Assembly: GCA_003024785.1 (NCBI GenBank)
Contig: PUQB01000599.1
Span: forward strand, 87,515 to 151,514
Reading direction: 5' to 3'
Length of the DNA stretch: 64,000 nt
Origin: Selaginella tamariscina
Taxonomy: Eukaryota > Streptophyta > Lycopodiopsida > Selaginellales > Selaginellaceae
Shown: piece by piece, positions 35,054-48,363 of the stretch
Layout: every line of letters begins with the position of its first letter
How positions within the stretch are numbered: the first letter of the stretch is position 1
Made by a program: the position numbers and the translations under genes
The notes under the pieces: model-generated
Databases searched by the model: none
Seen by the model: the letters and a program-made list of their open reading frames with translations, nothing else
What the model was told of the DNA's origin: nothing

Positions 35054-35196
35054 TTAATTACGTCTACTTCTCTCTGTGTATTATTTTTGTATATTCGGGT
35101 TTATACAAGTGTGTGTGCGTTTTTATATGATTTGTATTCATAGTGTATTATTTTGCAGAAGGACGATTTGATAAACAAGGAGATCGAGTCATTAGT

Positions 35197-38100
35197 ATGG
35201 AGTCGTCGTCAAATTCTGGGTAAGAATTAAAATAAAATCTGTTATACTCGGATACTTGAACTAATCATTTTTGTATTCAGATGTGGAATTGAGGTGACAT
35301 TAAAGACAAGAGCAGGAGAAGAGATGGGCAGGGGGATTCTGGAATCAACTTGGCCATATTTAAATAAATGGGAAGCGCATTGGACAACCATGGTTGCTGT
35401 CAAATTAACCTCTGTCACATCGCATGGACAAGCAAAACAATGGAAAGTGGGTTGCTAGTCAAGCATCCGAAAGCATGCTGTGAACCCAGATTGACGATGC
35501 TCGACACATATGCCTTGTTCCATCCAATGTCACGTTCTCGGATCCAGAGGTCGCCAGTTACAACATTAATTTCGGGTGGTTTTGTCGACTTGTGGATAAT
35601 GACGTTCACGTGTTCACTAATGATGTTGACCTTGGAGTTCTTCTTCAACTCAACGAAAGCCCATCTATGGAGGGGATCCATCTGGATGTCTACTTCGAAG
35701 ATCTTCAGACTCATCGAGTAGGTGTATTGTCAGGAGATATTGCTTCACAATACAGAAAATCAGCAAGTGGAGCAATCGTTCCCTCTTCACATTGAAGAAG
35801 AACACAGCGACATCATAAGGAGATTGAGAGGGTGGCTGGTCTCAGGTTCTTTACAGATCACGTTCAATTTGCTTAGAATTTGGGAGCTGGAAGAGTGTGC
35901 CGAGAACATTAGAACAGCTCAATCGGGGATCACACATGTTGATTCGGATCGTAAAAGAAAATCATCGTCGTTTTGTCAGCTGCACCTGTGGCATCATGCT
36001 GCAATAAGCCACAAGGAAATGATGTTGGATGATAGATTTACTTGTAGGGTTAATATTGCAGCGTCAACCCAAACTTCAATTACAGGCCACTCAACCAGGA
36101 ACGTGTAGCTGAGCTCATGGAGAAGATGAAGGACGACAATTCTTACACCGTTCCACATAATGCTGTTTTGTGTCCATACTACGAGAGAAAAAAGGCGCTG
36201 ACAAAGTGTGGATCACAACACCAGAACAAATCAGGAAGATTCAGACGGAGAATAAAAATCATTCAAGTACTACATCATTAGTGGCCAGCACACAATAACG
36301 GCAGCCCAACGACTTCTCGACGAACACAACAAAGGAACGATGGCAACAAAACTTTCCGAGCATACCCGTGAGAAGCTGAAAAGATCGGCGTTTTTAGCTA
36401 AGCCGAATCTCACAATCGAGCAGTACCATAAGTTATCGGCGGAATGGGACGCTGCGACACCAACCACTACAACAGCAAAATATGGGAGAAGTTAAACACA
36501 CGCGAGCCGTGTGGGAATCTCTTCAGCGACCACAAAGAGCTACCGCAGGGAATACACAATCTGCGGATACCGGGTAAGCAAATTGTTTGGGCGGGATTTA
36601 TCTCGCCGGTATATTAATCTGTCTTTTTTCCTCAGAGAGTTGAAGAAATTGTAGCAGTTGATTTTGCCCAGGTGGGCGGGAAGGAAACATCCTTTCTGAT
36701 GATGTTGATTTCTTGTCCCGAGATAGGATCTTTGCCAAATGGTTGGGGATTATGGAATCCTTTTCAAAAGGAACACTGAAGAAGAAGCAGACAAGTGAAG
36801 GGGAGCCCTCAGAAAGTCTGCAAAGAAACCCAGTAAGACGCCGAAGGCTAAGTCTGTTCAATCTACAAAGGATGTAGACAACGATTTCAAGCTCACATGG
36901 TTGAAGCCTTTAAATGGAACAACGATGGAGGAGATGGAAGTCTTGGCTGATTTGGTGATGATGGCAAACTACAAATTAACAACAGCAGCCCAACCTCTCC
37001 TTTTCATCTCAAGGCAATGGAGTTGAAGACGGTCAGGCATTTCAAGGAGTGGTTGGGAATACACTGCCACAAACTGGGTTGGACCTCGCTTCAACATATG
37101 AAGAGGTCAGCAAATATTTGCATGTGACAAACGATGATATGCTTGTCGAATGGGTGAACCAATCGGAAGATCTGGGCAAGAATCTATTGCACGCCAACAA
37201 AAAGGAGAACATTGGATGACGCCTTCTCTTATGGCAGTCCTTCAGCAGCGGAGAACCGAATTGAACCTTATAAAGGAGGATGCTACGAATCACGACAAGC
37301 CCTACAGATGTTTGTTGTTGGATTCGGAGACTTTATGGGGTACATCACTGCTTGTAGGAAACCGTTTCAATTGTTCGTGATGGATCGGCGGGTGTCAAAA
37401 AATCTTCGACAGGACACTAGAGGATTGGTGGAGAAACTTAGCCGTGCAAGCATATACAAAGAAGGTATTTATTATTGAATTCATGCTTGCACTCTTGACT
37501 GATATCTATTTTCAGGTATTTATTTCTTGATTCTTGCTCATGTCACCGATACTTTGCCTTCGCCTTTGCCAAGAGAATAAACATCGTTGGACAGGATTTT
37601 ATATGAACGATGCTAATCCAAGTGCATTGATCGGTTGTTCACTTGGTTGTTAGGAATGCGCCAAACAATTTCAAACTTCCAAATGACTGGCCAGGCATCT
37701 GTTTGCACTCCAACGGCCCTGAACCTCCATCCGATACACCGATAGGTAGAGTGACGTATTCGGCAATGTACGTTATCCAAACATTACAAGTCAAGCGGCA
37801 CGGAGCATCGTCAACTTGATCAGGGGTCCTCACAGTGATGCGTGGGTTTTTGACTACTGCACTAGGGGGTCCGTCTTGAAGGAGTGTTACCTTCGGCATA
37901 CATGTGTGTTTGCCGTTGAAAAGGATAAGACCATGGTTGAGGACCTGAACAAGTGGATAGAGAGGTCTCAACTGAGTACCCCAACGAATCCATAAAGGAG
38001 TATTTGAGAAAGTTCCCTCCAGATAAGTGCGATAGCTCTGAAGGTGAATCTGGTTCAATCGGAGTCTGGACGAACTTCAATCAGATATTAGACCGGAAGT

Positions 38101-38257
38101 TATCTCGAGGAGTACAGAACATTCGCACACTCCAGGACCCATGGAAACATCAATAGAAGATGCAGAAGATCTTGAACCATCTCACAAGCGGCTTAGACCT
38201 TCTTCGCCTCACTCAGAAGGTAATAGCGAAGAAGAATTGTTAATGAATTTAGAGTGA
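35197..38257 (+). CDS. Copy X ParB/sulfiredoxin-like plus DNA-methyltransferase-like protein
   Basis: Same layout as 23136-26206: short first exon MESSSNSG (35197), intron to about 35280, ParB-like block (VNPNFNYRPLNQERVAELM at the protein level near 36060-36120; CCGR-type start replaced by ISGQHTITAAQRL near 36280), Lys-rich linker (about 36775-36850), QLFVMDRRV near 37375, methyltransferase motif I-like FDYCTRGSVL near 37850, acidic tail with KRLRPSSPHSEG, stop at 38255-38257. The motif IV substitution (DRRV for DPPY) is shared by both copies, so it predates their split. Frame breaks occur in places mostly different from copy Y. Confidence 0.65.
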
Positions 38258-38359
38258 CGAATAGTTGTAAATGAGTGTAACATAAGGCATTTTTGTATAT
38301 TTCTTTATATTTGTACAGAAAATAAATTCTCAAGGATTAATGAAGCTTTTAGTTCAAAC

Positions 38360-39685
38360 ATGGGTCACACATTAACAAGGTAAATAATATACCTTGATAA
38401 TTTTAAGGTCAGCTAATTATCATTTTGCAGATGTAATGAAAATTGAGAACATGGATTTTCAGCATTGCATGAGGTAAGAGAGGGGTTTGGCGACAATTTC
38501 TTGTGCCACATGTCAGAATGACAGAGTTCATGCAGGAAATGGATAATAATGCAGCTCAAAACATCGTTACCATGGGGGCCACTTCAGTTTTTCATCATCA
38601 TTTTTATTGGCTTCAGTTCCGAAATCAATTTCTTCAGCGCATGCAATATCTGAATCTTGTAAGGATGATGTACAATTAAATGATGAAGGGATAGGCAACG
38701 AGATAGTGGCAACGGATAAATGTGAAAGGGAGCAAACAAGTGATTTGCAAAGTATTCAAGAGGCAACGCTATCTCATGTTACTCATGGCCATATTGTGTT
38801 GTTGGATGTCAATGGTGTTCTGCTTCATCGACAAAGGCCCGAGGATAGGAAAAAAGAAATCAAACAAGGAGATTTCATTCCTTGTCATGGTAAATTTCGA
38901 TATGATATTATTTTTCGTCCAGGGTTGGATCGTCTCTTTCAAAAGCTTAAGGAGATGGGTGCGCTTGTGGGGATTTGGTCATGCATGCAGATTCATAACT
39001 TAACACCGCTGTTGAATTTACTTAAGAAACATTGTAGTGTTGCAGAAGAGGTGATTCGTAAAGATTGGATTTTTGACCAGCGAATGTTATAAACCTCTCG
39101 AATTTCACAATATAAAAAGGAAAGCAAGCCATACTTCTTCAAGAATGAAAGAATAATTGGGACTCATGGGGAGATCAGTCGCTTAAGGATAATGAAGAAT
39201 GCACAGATGTTAGTAGTAGACGACTCTCCTCAGAAGGCTATGCTCAACCAAAACATTGCTTGTATTCATCCAATCACTTTCGATCCATATTCTGATACCG
39301 ATATCATGGATGAGCTAGTGAACTACTTGGATACGTGCCTCAGAAAGAAGAATCTCGAAAATTTTTGTGAGCAGTATCCACCGTATCATACATTTCCTGA
39401 AGCTTTTCTTTCTCGTGATTTGAATTTTATAAAATGAAGGATAGCAACCGGGCGCTTTATAATATTATTCTTAAGGAACGTCAGTTTTTAGATGAGCCTT
39501 TATGCAGACCTTCTCTTATCACATCTTATGTATTAACAAGGATGGCAACTCCCAATTGCATTCGTGAGAGTGTTAAGTGGTGGCAACAACATCAAGATAT
39601 TGACCAAAATGATTTGATTAATCCGGAGAGTGATGATTTAGACAAAATGAAGATTTCTTTGTATGATAGAAGAAAGTATTTATAA
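38360..39685 (+). CDS. Copy X FCP1/NIF-type HAD phosphatase-like protein
   Basis: Better preserved than the copy Y version. One uninterrupted frame (38607-39092) carries LLDVNGVLLHR, RPGLDRLFQKLKEMG and GIWSCM; after a break near 39085 a second carries LVVDDSPQKAMLNQN and the NYLDTCLRKKNLENFCEQY tail; after another near 39420 the frame runs to the stop at 39683-39685. The first exons (MGHTLTR, then a segment starting CNE) match those of copy Y. Same family caveats apply. Confidence 0.7.
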
Positions 39686-39947
39686 AAAATTAACATGTTG
39701 ATAAGAAAATGATTTCATTTGTAATTATGTTTGATAGTATTTCTTCATTATTGTAAACTATTTTTAGAATAATATGAATATTCTAAGATATTTTAGGAAT
39801 ATTCCTTACTAAGTAAGGTTATTGAAGGATTAATTAATTAATTAATTAATATTTAAGGCTTAATTACATATTAATTAAATGATTAATTAATAATTAAAAC
39901 TTAAGTATTAATTAGTAATTTATTTTATATTCCCATTTTCACGTATC

Positions 39948-39972
39948 ATGCCCACTTTAGTACAACATGCAT
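39948..39972 (-). repeat. Right terminal inverted repeat of copy X
   Basis: ATGCCCACTTTAGTACAACA then TGCAT, complementary to 12237-12262. The duplication ATAA follows at 39973-39976. Confidence 0.85.
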
Positions 39973-39976
39973 ATAA

Positions 39977-41080
39977 CTGTCAAATTCAAAATATGTGACT
40001 TTTTGTTTCACTACTCTTCTCCTCATTGAATATGATCTCTTTGGTTCAATCAAAATTTTAAACTTCTTCTTACTTTTATCCATCTCAAATTTTAAAATAA
40101 ATGATATTAAAATTATATATAAAATTTAATATAATTATTATAATATTAGTTTGAATATAAATACGTTTGAGGGACCACTCAAGCTATCACAATTTTCACT
40201 TGACATGGATGAAGATTATTCATTACCATTCATAAAAGTAAAAAATCCTTATAAATAATTGATTAGCTCTTTTTCATTTTGATTAAAAGAAGGAAATAAT
40301 ATTATTACGCTTCATATTGAAGGGGTTCAATTCATTATCAAATATTGTTAAAAATAAAAAGTATGTAGATTCTTAAGAGTGAACCATTAAGTTAAGGGTC
40401 ATATAACCCTACCCCTAAAAAAGAAACATGTGCTAAGAAAGTTGGATAGTATATTTAAGTCAATAAAACAAGAATGTCATTAATATAAATAATAACAAAT
40501 TTATTTAAATACTTCTTAAAAATTTAATGAAAAATTATTGTTAGAGTGTTGCACAATTCGAAGAGCATCACGAGGAATTTATAAAATTATATTGTGTTTG
40601 AGTATTTGACATACAGTCTTATGAAATATTTTTTATTTAGTAATACTCTAAGTTATTCAGAAGAAGTATTAGGCCTTTCTCAACTAATTGAATAAATCAT
40701 TAATTCAAGATAATGAGTATTAATTCTTCATGGTCATTTTGTTTTATTAATTTTATATACATTCTTCAACCTTCTTAGCACATGTTATTTTTTTAGGGGT
40801 AAGGTTGTATGACCATTTAAATTAAAATTAAAGAGTTAAGGTTGGTCCACTAATTCTTAAGAATCCACATACTCCTAATTCCTAATAAGTAAAAGTATGA
40901 TTGCATGAATAACATCTCACGAAGATGAAAATTAAGATCAATTTAATTATCATAATAGAAAGGATGGACCTTAATATTTTAAATGTGTCCATGATCAAGA
41001 TATCAATTTCATTCTTAAAATGAAAATAAAGATAGGTCAAATGGACCTATTAAAAAAACTCAAATTTGAGTAGATGAAGG
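39977..41080. other. AT-rich spacer with an inverted repeat
   Basis: No gene seen. A segment at about 40355-40450 (containing ACCCTACCCCTAAAAAAG) is the approximate reverse complement of 40768-40885 (containing TTTTTTTAGGGGTAAGGTTG). A related direct copy occurs at about 42335-42440. They may be ends of an old element or members of a dispersed repeat. Confidence 0.5.
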
Positions 41081-41089
41081 GATAATAAG

Positions 41090-42255
41090 TTGAATCAAGA
41101 AAAAGGGCCTCAATGCTTTTGTTGTGATGCATATGATCATAAACAATGCAATTTTATTATAATACATATGGTCATATAACAAAAAGCGAAGGTGAAGCAA
41201 AACAAAGTAAAACATTGGCTTGATTATGTGTTGTACAAACTAAAGTGCAACTTACAGAAGAACTCCACTCCCTCTTATACTTCAATGGGAATACGTAGGC
41301 AAAAAAAGTCCAATTCATATTAAATACTAGTGCATTTTATAACTTTATTTTTGTAAGTCTAATGTAAACATTAAGGGTCCATCTGACCATTATAAAAAAA
41401 GAAATGGAAGTGATTTTTGCCCAAGGAAACCAAAATATCACGATGCTCTTTTTAAAAAAATTAATAAATAACAAAGGAAAATAAATTTCATTATGATTGC
41501 CATTAAGGAATTTGATATCATGGTTTTATAAATATGTAGTGATTGTGATAGGAGTTGGTTCTACCTTAATTGTGACTTTAATAAATCAAAATGGTATGGA
41601 GGTGAAACTACTCTTAAGACCATAATAATAAAAAGTTAGAGTGTATTAAATCATTTAAAAAATAATTAAAAAAGAGAAAATACTTGATAACTTAAAAAGT
41701 GTAAGAAGAACACATTTTATAAAGTTCAAAGGGATAAATTGGTCTCATAAAGAGGGTGCTTGAGGAATTCTAAAATGTGAGACTAAATAAGTTACTTAAT
41801 AGTCTTCCTGAAAAATGTGAAGTATGTAATTGAGTTAATTCATACTTTTGAATACTTCTTATTGATTAATCAGACCAAACTTAAGAAGTTTAAAGAAATA
41901 ATTATTAGATTTAATAAATAAAATATATTTTGGTCTACTTTTAATATTTTTATAAAGAAAAAAGACATCTCCATATGCATGCATTAAACAAAATGATTAT
42001 AAAAAATTGATACATCTTATCCTAATTTAATAGATGATTGTTTGATCAATTGAAAAAATCCCTATATTTATCTCAAATAAACTTGAGATCAATGTATTAT
42101 TAAGTGTAGATGGCAAAAGAAGATATCTAGATATTCACAAAACTATGTATTAAACATTATATGGTTTATATAAATTTATCATGATGCCCTTTGAGTTGTG
42201 AAATGCTCTAACAACATTCTTTAACATGATGAATTAAAAGGTTTTCAAAGATATT
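41090..42255 (+). mobile_element. Old Ty3/gypsy fossil, heavily AT-shifted
   Basis: Faint gag zinc-knuckle-like sequence near 41110-41160 and a reverse-transcriptase block near 42110-42250 with recognisable spacing to gypsy elements. Broken many times and strongly AT-biased, as expected for old methylated DNA that has lost cytosines. No LTRs were identified. Much older than the three other gypsy elements here. Confidence 0.5.
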
Positions 42256-43876
42256 TGAATGTATATTTGTTATTGTTTACATTTATAACGTTCTTGTTTA
42301 TTAACTTATATATACTCATATACTCTTTTCAACATTTTAAACCATGTTCCCTTTTTAAGAGTAGGGTTACATTACCCGTTAATCTAAGTCAAGGGGTTAG
42401 GATTAGTCCGCAAATCCCTAAGAATCCACACACTTTCAATTCCTAACAAAAATATATAAATTTCATATATTAAATAAGCAGGTTAATTTAATTCTCATTT
42501 GACGAGATTTTACCCTATATGAGTTATATTTATTAATTTTTATAACTAAAGTAATAAGAAGGCTTATCATTAAAATTAGAAAAGGGAAGTGATAATAGAA
42601 CTTTTGAATATGTAAATAATTTTTTATTATCTTAATGAAAGAGTATGGGTCATAATTATATGTTTTATTGCTTAAGATAGTAAGAAAGAATATTATGATG
42701 ACTAAAGAAAGGATGTGATATTAACAATTCTTGAATTTGTACATAAAACATTCACATACAAGAGTGATGATTCATGATAGTAAGTTCATAAATAAGAACA
42801 TCCACATCCAAAAAGGGTGGTCATTGTCCATAACATGCCAAAGGAAGAAATGTGATAATATTAACATTGAGTTTATGGATGAGTATATACATATCTTAAA
42901 AGGTGTGAGTGTCATATTTTTTATTAAATGGGTTAAAAAAAATATGTATTACCTTATATAAATGTACATCAACTTTTTCATAAATAATTGATTAATATTT
43001 ATTTATTTTATTTAAAAGGAGAGAAATAATACTTTTACATGAATTTGAGTACTTTTAAAACTAAGAATATACTAATGTTATTATAGTGAATATGAAATGC
43101 CTAATGGACTACTTAAACTTGAGAACTTAAATTAGTGATTATGCTACAATAACAAAGAATATGTTTCACGAATCATTTGAACTTGAATGATCTTAATAAT
43201 AATGAATATTGATGTTGCTACAGTAAAAAAACACATGCTTCATGAGCTAAGTGGTTCAAGAATGAAAATATATTAATGTTATTATAGTAAATATGTATAT
43301 ATATATTTCACAAATCATTGAAACTCAAGTGATCTTAAAATGATAAATATATTAATGCTAAGAGAGTAAAAATAAAAAAATGTTTCACAAACCATTTGAG
43401 TGGTTCTAAAATAGAAATATACTAATGTTGTTATAGTATAAATAAATAAATTTATATTTTATATTTGGATTAAATTAAGTATAAATTAATATATAAGTTA
43501 GGTTTTTATATGTACAAAATAGGATATCAACAAGCATATATTATTTGTTTTTCACGACTTGTTAATTTTCAGCACACTCTCTTATATAAGATGTAAACAA
43601 TATAATCAAAAAGAAAATTTTAAAATGTAAAGATATTTAAAAAATTGTAAGTGAATATTCTATCTTTAATAAATTCTTCTTCTTTCTAAGTTAAAATATT
43701 CTTTAAGAAGAAAGATGCACTAAACATTCATGAAATATACTTCATAATTTTAAAGAATATTATTATTTCCTCGAGAATATACTGACCAGGTAGAGTTCAC
43801 GACCTTAAAAATGAAAACATTCATACGTATTTATGCTTGTTTAGATAAAGCTAAAATTTTGCCTTAGCAATTAATC
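42256..43876. other. AT-rich spacer, no gene seen
   Basis: AT-rich sequence with repeated short phrases (for example ATACTAATGTTATTATAGT near 43068 and again near 43268 and 43420), suggesting an old tandem duplication of about 150-200 bp. No gene or RNA recognised. Confidence 0.5.
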
Positions 43877-43881
43877 TTAGT

Positions 43882-44088
43882 TGTGAGAACCCCGAGACAC
43901 AACACAGTAAATATACGAAAAGACAGAAAACTCCGATATCCTTTGTATTCAAGGTCAGGGTTTATATATACAAAGGAAAAGGTATATTCTAACTATATTT
44001 GGACTATCCTATCAAGGATTTAGCCAGACATAAATATCTCTAGTAACTTCTAGTAACTTCTAGAATATACCATGGTAATTACCTTACA
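43882..44088 (-). repeat. LTR of element 1 (3' LTR)
   Basis: About 207 bp, TGTGAGAACC...ACCTTACA on the plus strand; near-identical partner at 48364-48570. Confidence 0.9.
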
Positions 44089-47000
44089 TTATCCCCCCTC
44101 GTAAGAAAAACTTCTTCAGTCGTAAAAACGTGAGCAACCAAAGGTGCTTCTCGAGACTCAACATCTTGCACATGGTAAACTTGAGGGCTGACAATTGACA
44201 AGATTATAAGGATCGAGCCATTTTCGCAAGAAACCTGGAGTGAGTCCTTTTTGATGAAGTTCCAGAAAATGTACAAAAACAAGGTCACCAATAGCAAACT
44301 GAGGAGATGGCCGATGACGAGAATTATAATCCTGTTGTTGTTGAACTTGTGCCCGACCTAAATGTTCTGCTGAGGTAACATGCAGTAAAGGAAGAGCTCG
44401 ATCTAAGTAAGTCGCCCAATATGGAGCTTCAGCATAGTTAGGTTGTGAGAAGCCAAACCAACTTCTGGAGGCATTCGAGGGTCTCGCCCATACAATGCTT
44501 TGAATGGAGACATGCCAATGGAACTTTGAATGCCAGTGTTGTATGCAAATTCTAAGTATCGCAAATACCAATCCCAATCATTCTGAGTAGGATTTACATA
44601 CTTAGAAATCATACCTTTAAAAGTCCGATTCAAACGCTCGACTAATCCATCTGTTTGTGGATGAAAAGGAGATGTGAAAGATTGTTGAATTCCCATCCGT
44701 GAAGTCAAAACCTTCAAAACTTCAGCAATAAAGGCAGGTTCATTATCTGATAAAATCCGTTCTAGACATGAATGGCGCAAATTACCCGAGTGAGTAGAAA
44801 ATCAGCAACATTATGGGCCGTGGCATCTGGTAAAGCTCCAACCTCCACCCAACGTGTCAAAAAATCTGTTAAAACCACAACATATCGGTTGCCTGTAGCT
44901 GAAGGTGGAAAAGGACCAATTAAATCCCATGCAACAAGTTCGAATGGCCGTTCCACCTGTATATACTCTAAAGCACCAGTTGATCGTGAGGAGTTCCGAG
45001 TCTGACACAATGAACAACTTCGTACGTACTGGATCACATCTTGTCGCATATTCGGCCAGTAAAAAACGTTGTAAGCTGTCCAAAGTTCTTCGATAACCAA
45101 AATGTCCGCCAGAAAGTGGTGAATCATGATATGCTGCAAGATACCTAGGAACAAAAAGTAGTTGGAATTGCCAAACGTAGTGAAGTTGTAACATCTGTGC
45201 CAATAAAATAAACCACACCATCATGTATGCGAAATTGTGCCACAAATGAAGAAAAACGAGAGTTGGATGGTTGAGAAGGATTGGTTAGTGCCAAACGAAT
45301 AGGTTGAATCTAAGCATTTGTTTCCTGAGCCATTGAGACCTCTGCAAGAGATGGAATTGTAAGATCCAATTGATTGGCCATAACTGCACAAGGAGCCCTA
45401 GAAAGAGCATCAGCATCCACCATACTATCCCGGGACGATGTTTGACCTCAAAGTCATACATTTGGAGCCGAAGTGCCCATCTGGCAGATCGTCCAAGCAA
45501 CTTCTTATTCTTCAATAAGGCAGAAATAGCTGCATGATCACACTCCAAAAGTGTATGAGATCCATGGAGATATACATGAAGACGCTCAAAAGCCCACACT
45601 ACAGCTAAGCACTCACAATAGTTGTTTTCAGGGCCGTGCAATGCCCTACTCACATATGCAATGGGATGTCGAATGGACTCATCACATACCTCAGTCCTGC
45701 ATTAGGACTCCACCAATACCTACGGAAGAAGCATCCGTTCGTAATAAAAGGACGAGAAAAATCCGATAATGAAGCACCGGAGGGGACGTCAAATACTTTC
45801 GTAGCTTACAAAAAGAATCTTCACAATCGTCAGTCCACACAAAAGGAACATCCTCATGCAACAAAGCTCCCAAAGGAGCATTGACATTAGCCAAAATGAG
45901 GTATAAAACGTCCTAAATATGTGACCTTACCAAGAAATCGTCGTAAAGACCGTACATCTGTTGGACGAGGAAATTTCGCCACAGCCTCCACCTTGGATGG
46001 ATCCACATGTAACCCCTCACGAGAAACCGTGTACCCCAAATACGTAGTTTCAACTGTGCCAAAAACACACTTGGGCTTCTTCAACTTGAGCCCATACTCT
46101 GTAAACGATCAAACACACGAGCTACTTTCTTGAGATGGTCTTCCAAGATCCCTGAATATGAACCAGAATGTCATCCAAGTACTTTGCAACTGTCTCCAGA
46201 AACTCATCATTAAAAACTTCATCCATCATGCGCTGAAATGTGGCAGGAGCAGATACTAAACCAAAAGGCATAACAAGGAACTCATATAAACCAAAAGGAG
46301 TTCGGAATGCTGTTTTGGGAATGTCTTCGGGAGCCATAGGAATTTGCCAATAACCTGAAGCAAGATCCAATTTAGTAAACCAACGACTCTTACCCAATTG
46401 ATCTAACAAATCCTGTGTGTTCGGCAAGGGATAGCTATCTGGTTCTGTAACAGCATTGACGGGACGGTAATCCACCGTGAACCGCTTAGATCCATCAGGT
46501 TTATCCACCAAATGGGGCTCTGATGCCCATGGACTGAAAGAACGGCGAGCCAGCTTCTTCTCCAGCAACTCTGACACACATTTTCGTATAATGGCCAATT
46601 CTTTTGGAGATCGCCTTCGAACAGCAGCTTTAGAAGGTAAAGCGTCCCCTGTTCGAATGTGGTGTTGTGTTCGAACCTTAGCAGTGGGGGTGATATCTGT
46701 AGAGAAAAGATCTGAATATTTCTTCAATAATTGTTGTACCTGAAACTCTCGCTGAGAAGAAGTTGGTTCAGTTGCCACATGTACATTTCCAGAGTTCCTT
46801 GACACTGAGGACACCATTGCTGAAACATCTAGCTCATGCATGATGGCACTTGACAAAATTGCTCCACATCGCTTGAGAGGGAGTTTATCCAAAAGAAAAG
46901 GTGAATGACCTGGAAGTATTAACCGTCGAGGCCCAAATTGGCAACTTGCCTTACATGCATCCAACCAAGTACACCCAAGAATAATATCAAAAATCTGGTG

Positions 47001-48363
47001 TGAGAATACATGGAGTTGCAACTCGTCTGCATAAGTCCCAAACTGCAAAGGTACTTGAGCAAGTGTAGACGAAGCAGCTCGAGTACATCCATCGCCATAC
47101 AACACATGTAAAGCTTCCTTGCTTGGCACCGTTGTCAAAGCACAACGTGTAACCACATTAGCAGAAATCGAAGAAATACTAGAACCTGTATCAATAAGAA
47201 TAGTTACAGGGGTACCATGTATGAAACCTTGTAGTGTAAATGGAGATAACCCTTTATGAGGAGTTCGCGAAGCTTGAGGTGAAAAAGAAAGAAAAGATGA
47301 AGGACTAGGAGATGAAGGAAAAGTGTTAGGTGCCTTCGTACCCAACACACCTACTCGTTTCCCGCCTCCACAGGAGCAACATCCACAACAGCAACCGGTT
47401 GATTCTGACCTGGACGCCAACCTGGATATGGTGGTCGCCAATCGGGAAACCGCCGACAATGTTGGTAAGTGTGACCAAGTACACCACAAGCCCAACAAGA
47501 CAATCGTCGTCGTCCTTGTCCTTGACCACGACCAGCACCGACCAGCACCATTAATGCGAGCAGCTTCTACCTCCATAGGCACAGGACCAGCAGGCATTGA
47601 AAGTTGGAGGAGTGATGGCCTCTGGAATGGGTAATTGTACTCTTGGAGCCGCTTCAAAACGTTGTGCACGAGTGAAAGCCTCTTCCAAAGTGACAGGTCC
47701 CAGTGCCCGAACATAACCAACAAGATCCGGTCGAAGAGCAGGCCATAACATTCCTAATTTGCTACGCTCGGACATGGTGGGATCCGCCCGCATCAAGAGA
47801 TCACGAAACTTTATAGCAAACTGCATGACAGATTCATTTGGTGCTTGCTTCAAACTATGAAGTTGTTGAAACGCATCGTCAGAATCTTCTGCTTTCCCAA
47901 AAGCCAATTTAAATTCCGCTTGAAGGGTGAACCAATATTGCTCATCTGTGAGTAAACCTGTTGGTGGTGGACGACTATTATACCATTGGAGAGCAACATC
48001 TAAAAGACAAGTTGGAAACTCGCGAAGGCAATGTGTAGCTGTCCACCCATGATATGTGGCAATATTGATGAAATGAGCCAACCAATGGTGAACATCTGCA
48101 CCCGGCGCACCTCGAAAAGGTTGAGGTCGTACACGTGGGTTTGATTGAGGAGTAGGAGCTAGAACTGGAACTTGCAAGTGTTGAAGGAGCTGTTCATGCT
48201 GGTGTGTGATGCGAATTAGTTGTTCCAAAAGTTGTTGCTCCATAAGAATCGTATGAAAGGAAACAAAGAAACAAAGAAAAGAAAAAAAAGGAAAGATTGA
48301 AAAGAATAAAAGAAAAAAGATCAAAAGAAACTTCTCTCACAAATTGCCCGACTTCTCCACCAG

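Larger units (their letters stand above)
33072..35159 (+). other. Putative 5' leader intron of the copy X ParB-like gene
   Basis: Donor ACACAG/GTGAGATCT at 33072 and acceptor TATTATTTTGCAG ending at 35159, as in copy Y. It contains the minisatellite (33100-33955), palindrome array 2 and a 22-bp hairpin near 35000. Inferred only. Confidence 0.45.
12237..39972. mobile_element. Outer copy (X) of a ~14 kb DNA transposon, split by an inner copy
   Basis: Left end ATGCAAGTTGTAACTAAAAT at 12237 and the reverse complement of the right end (ATGCATGTTGTACTAAAGTG, ending at 39972) form an inverted repeat of about 26 bp. The 4-bp target duplication is ATAA (12233-12236 and 39973-39976). Without the nested copy the element is about 14.0 kb: 12237-14177 plus 27916-39972. 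Content in order: 3' half of a DDE transposase gene (minus), nested copy, 5' half of the transposase gene, palindrome array 1, AT-rich and minisatellite core, palindrome array 2, ParB/methyltransferase-like gene (plus), FCP1/HAD-like gene (plus). The nested insertion and several frame breaks make the transposase inactive here. Confidence 0.9.

Noticed and set aside
12237-39972. Simple tandem segmental duplication of a 12-14 kb block
   Set aside because: The matching inverted ends, the two 4-bp duplications and the split transposase gene with a preserved empty site fit nested transposition, not tandem duplication.
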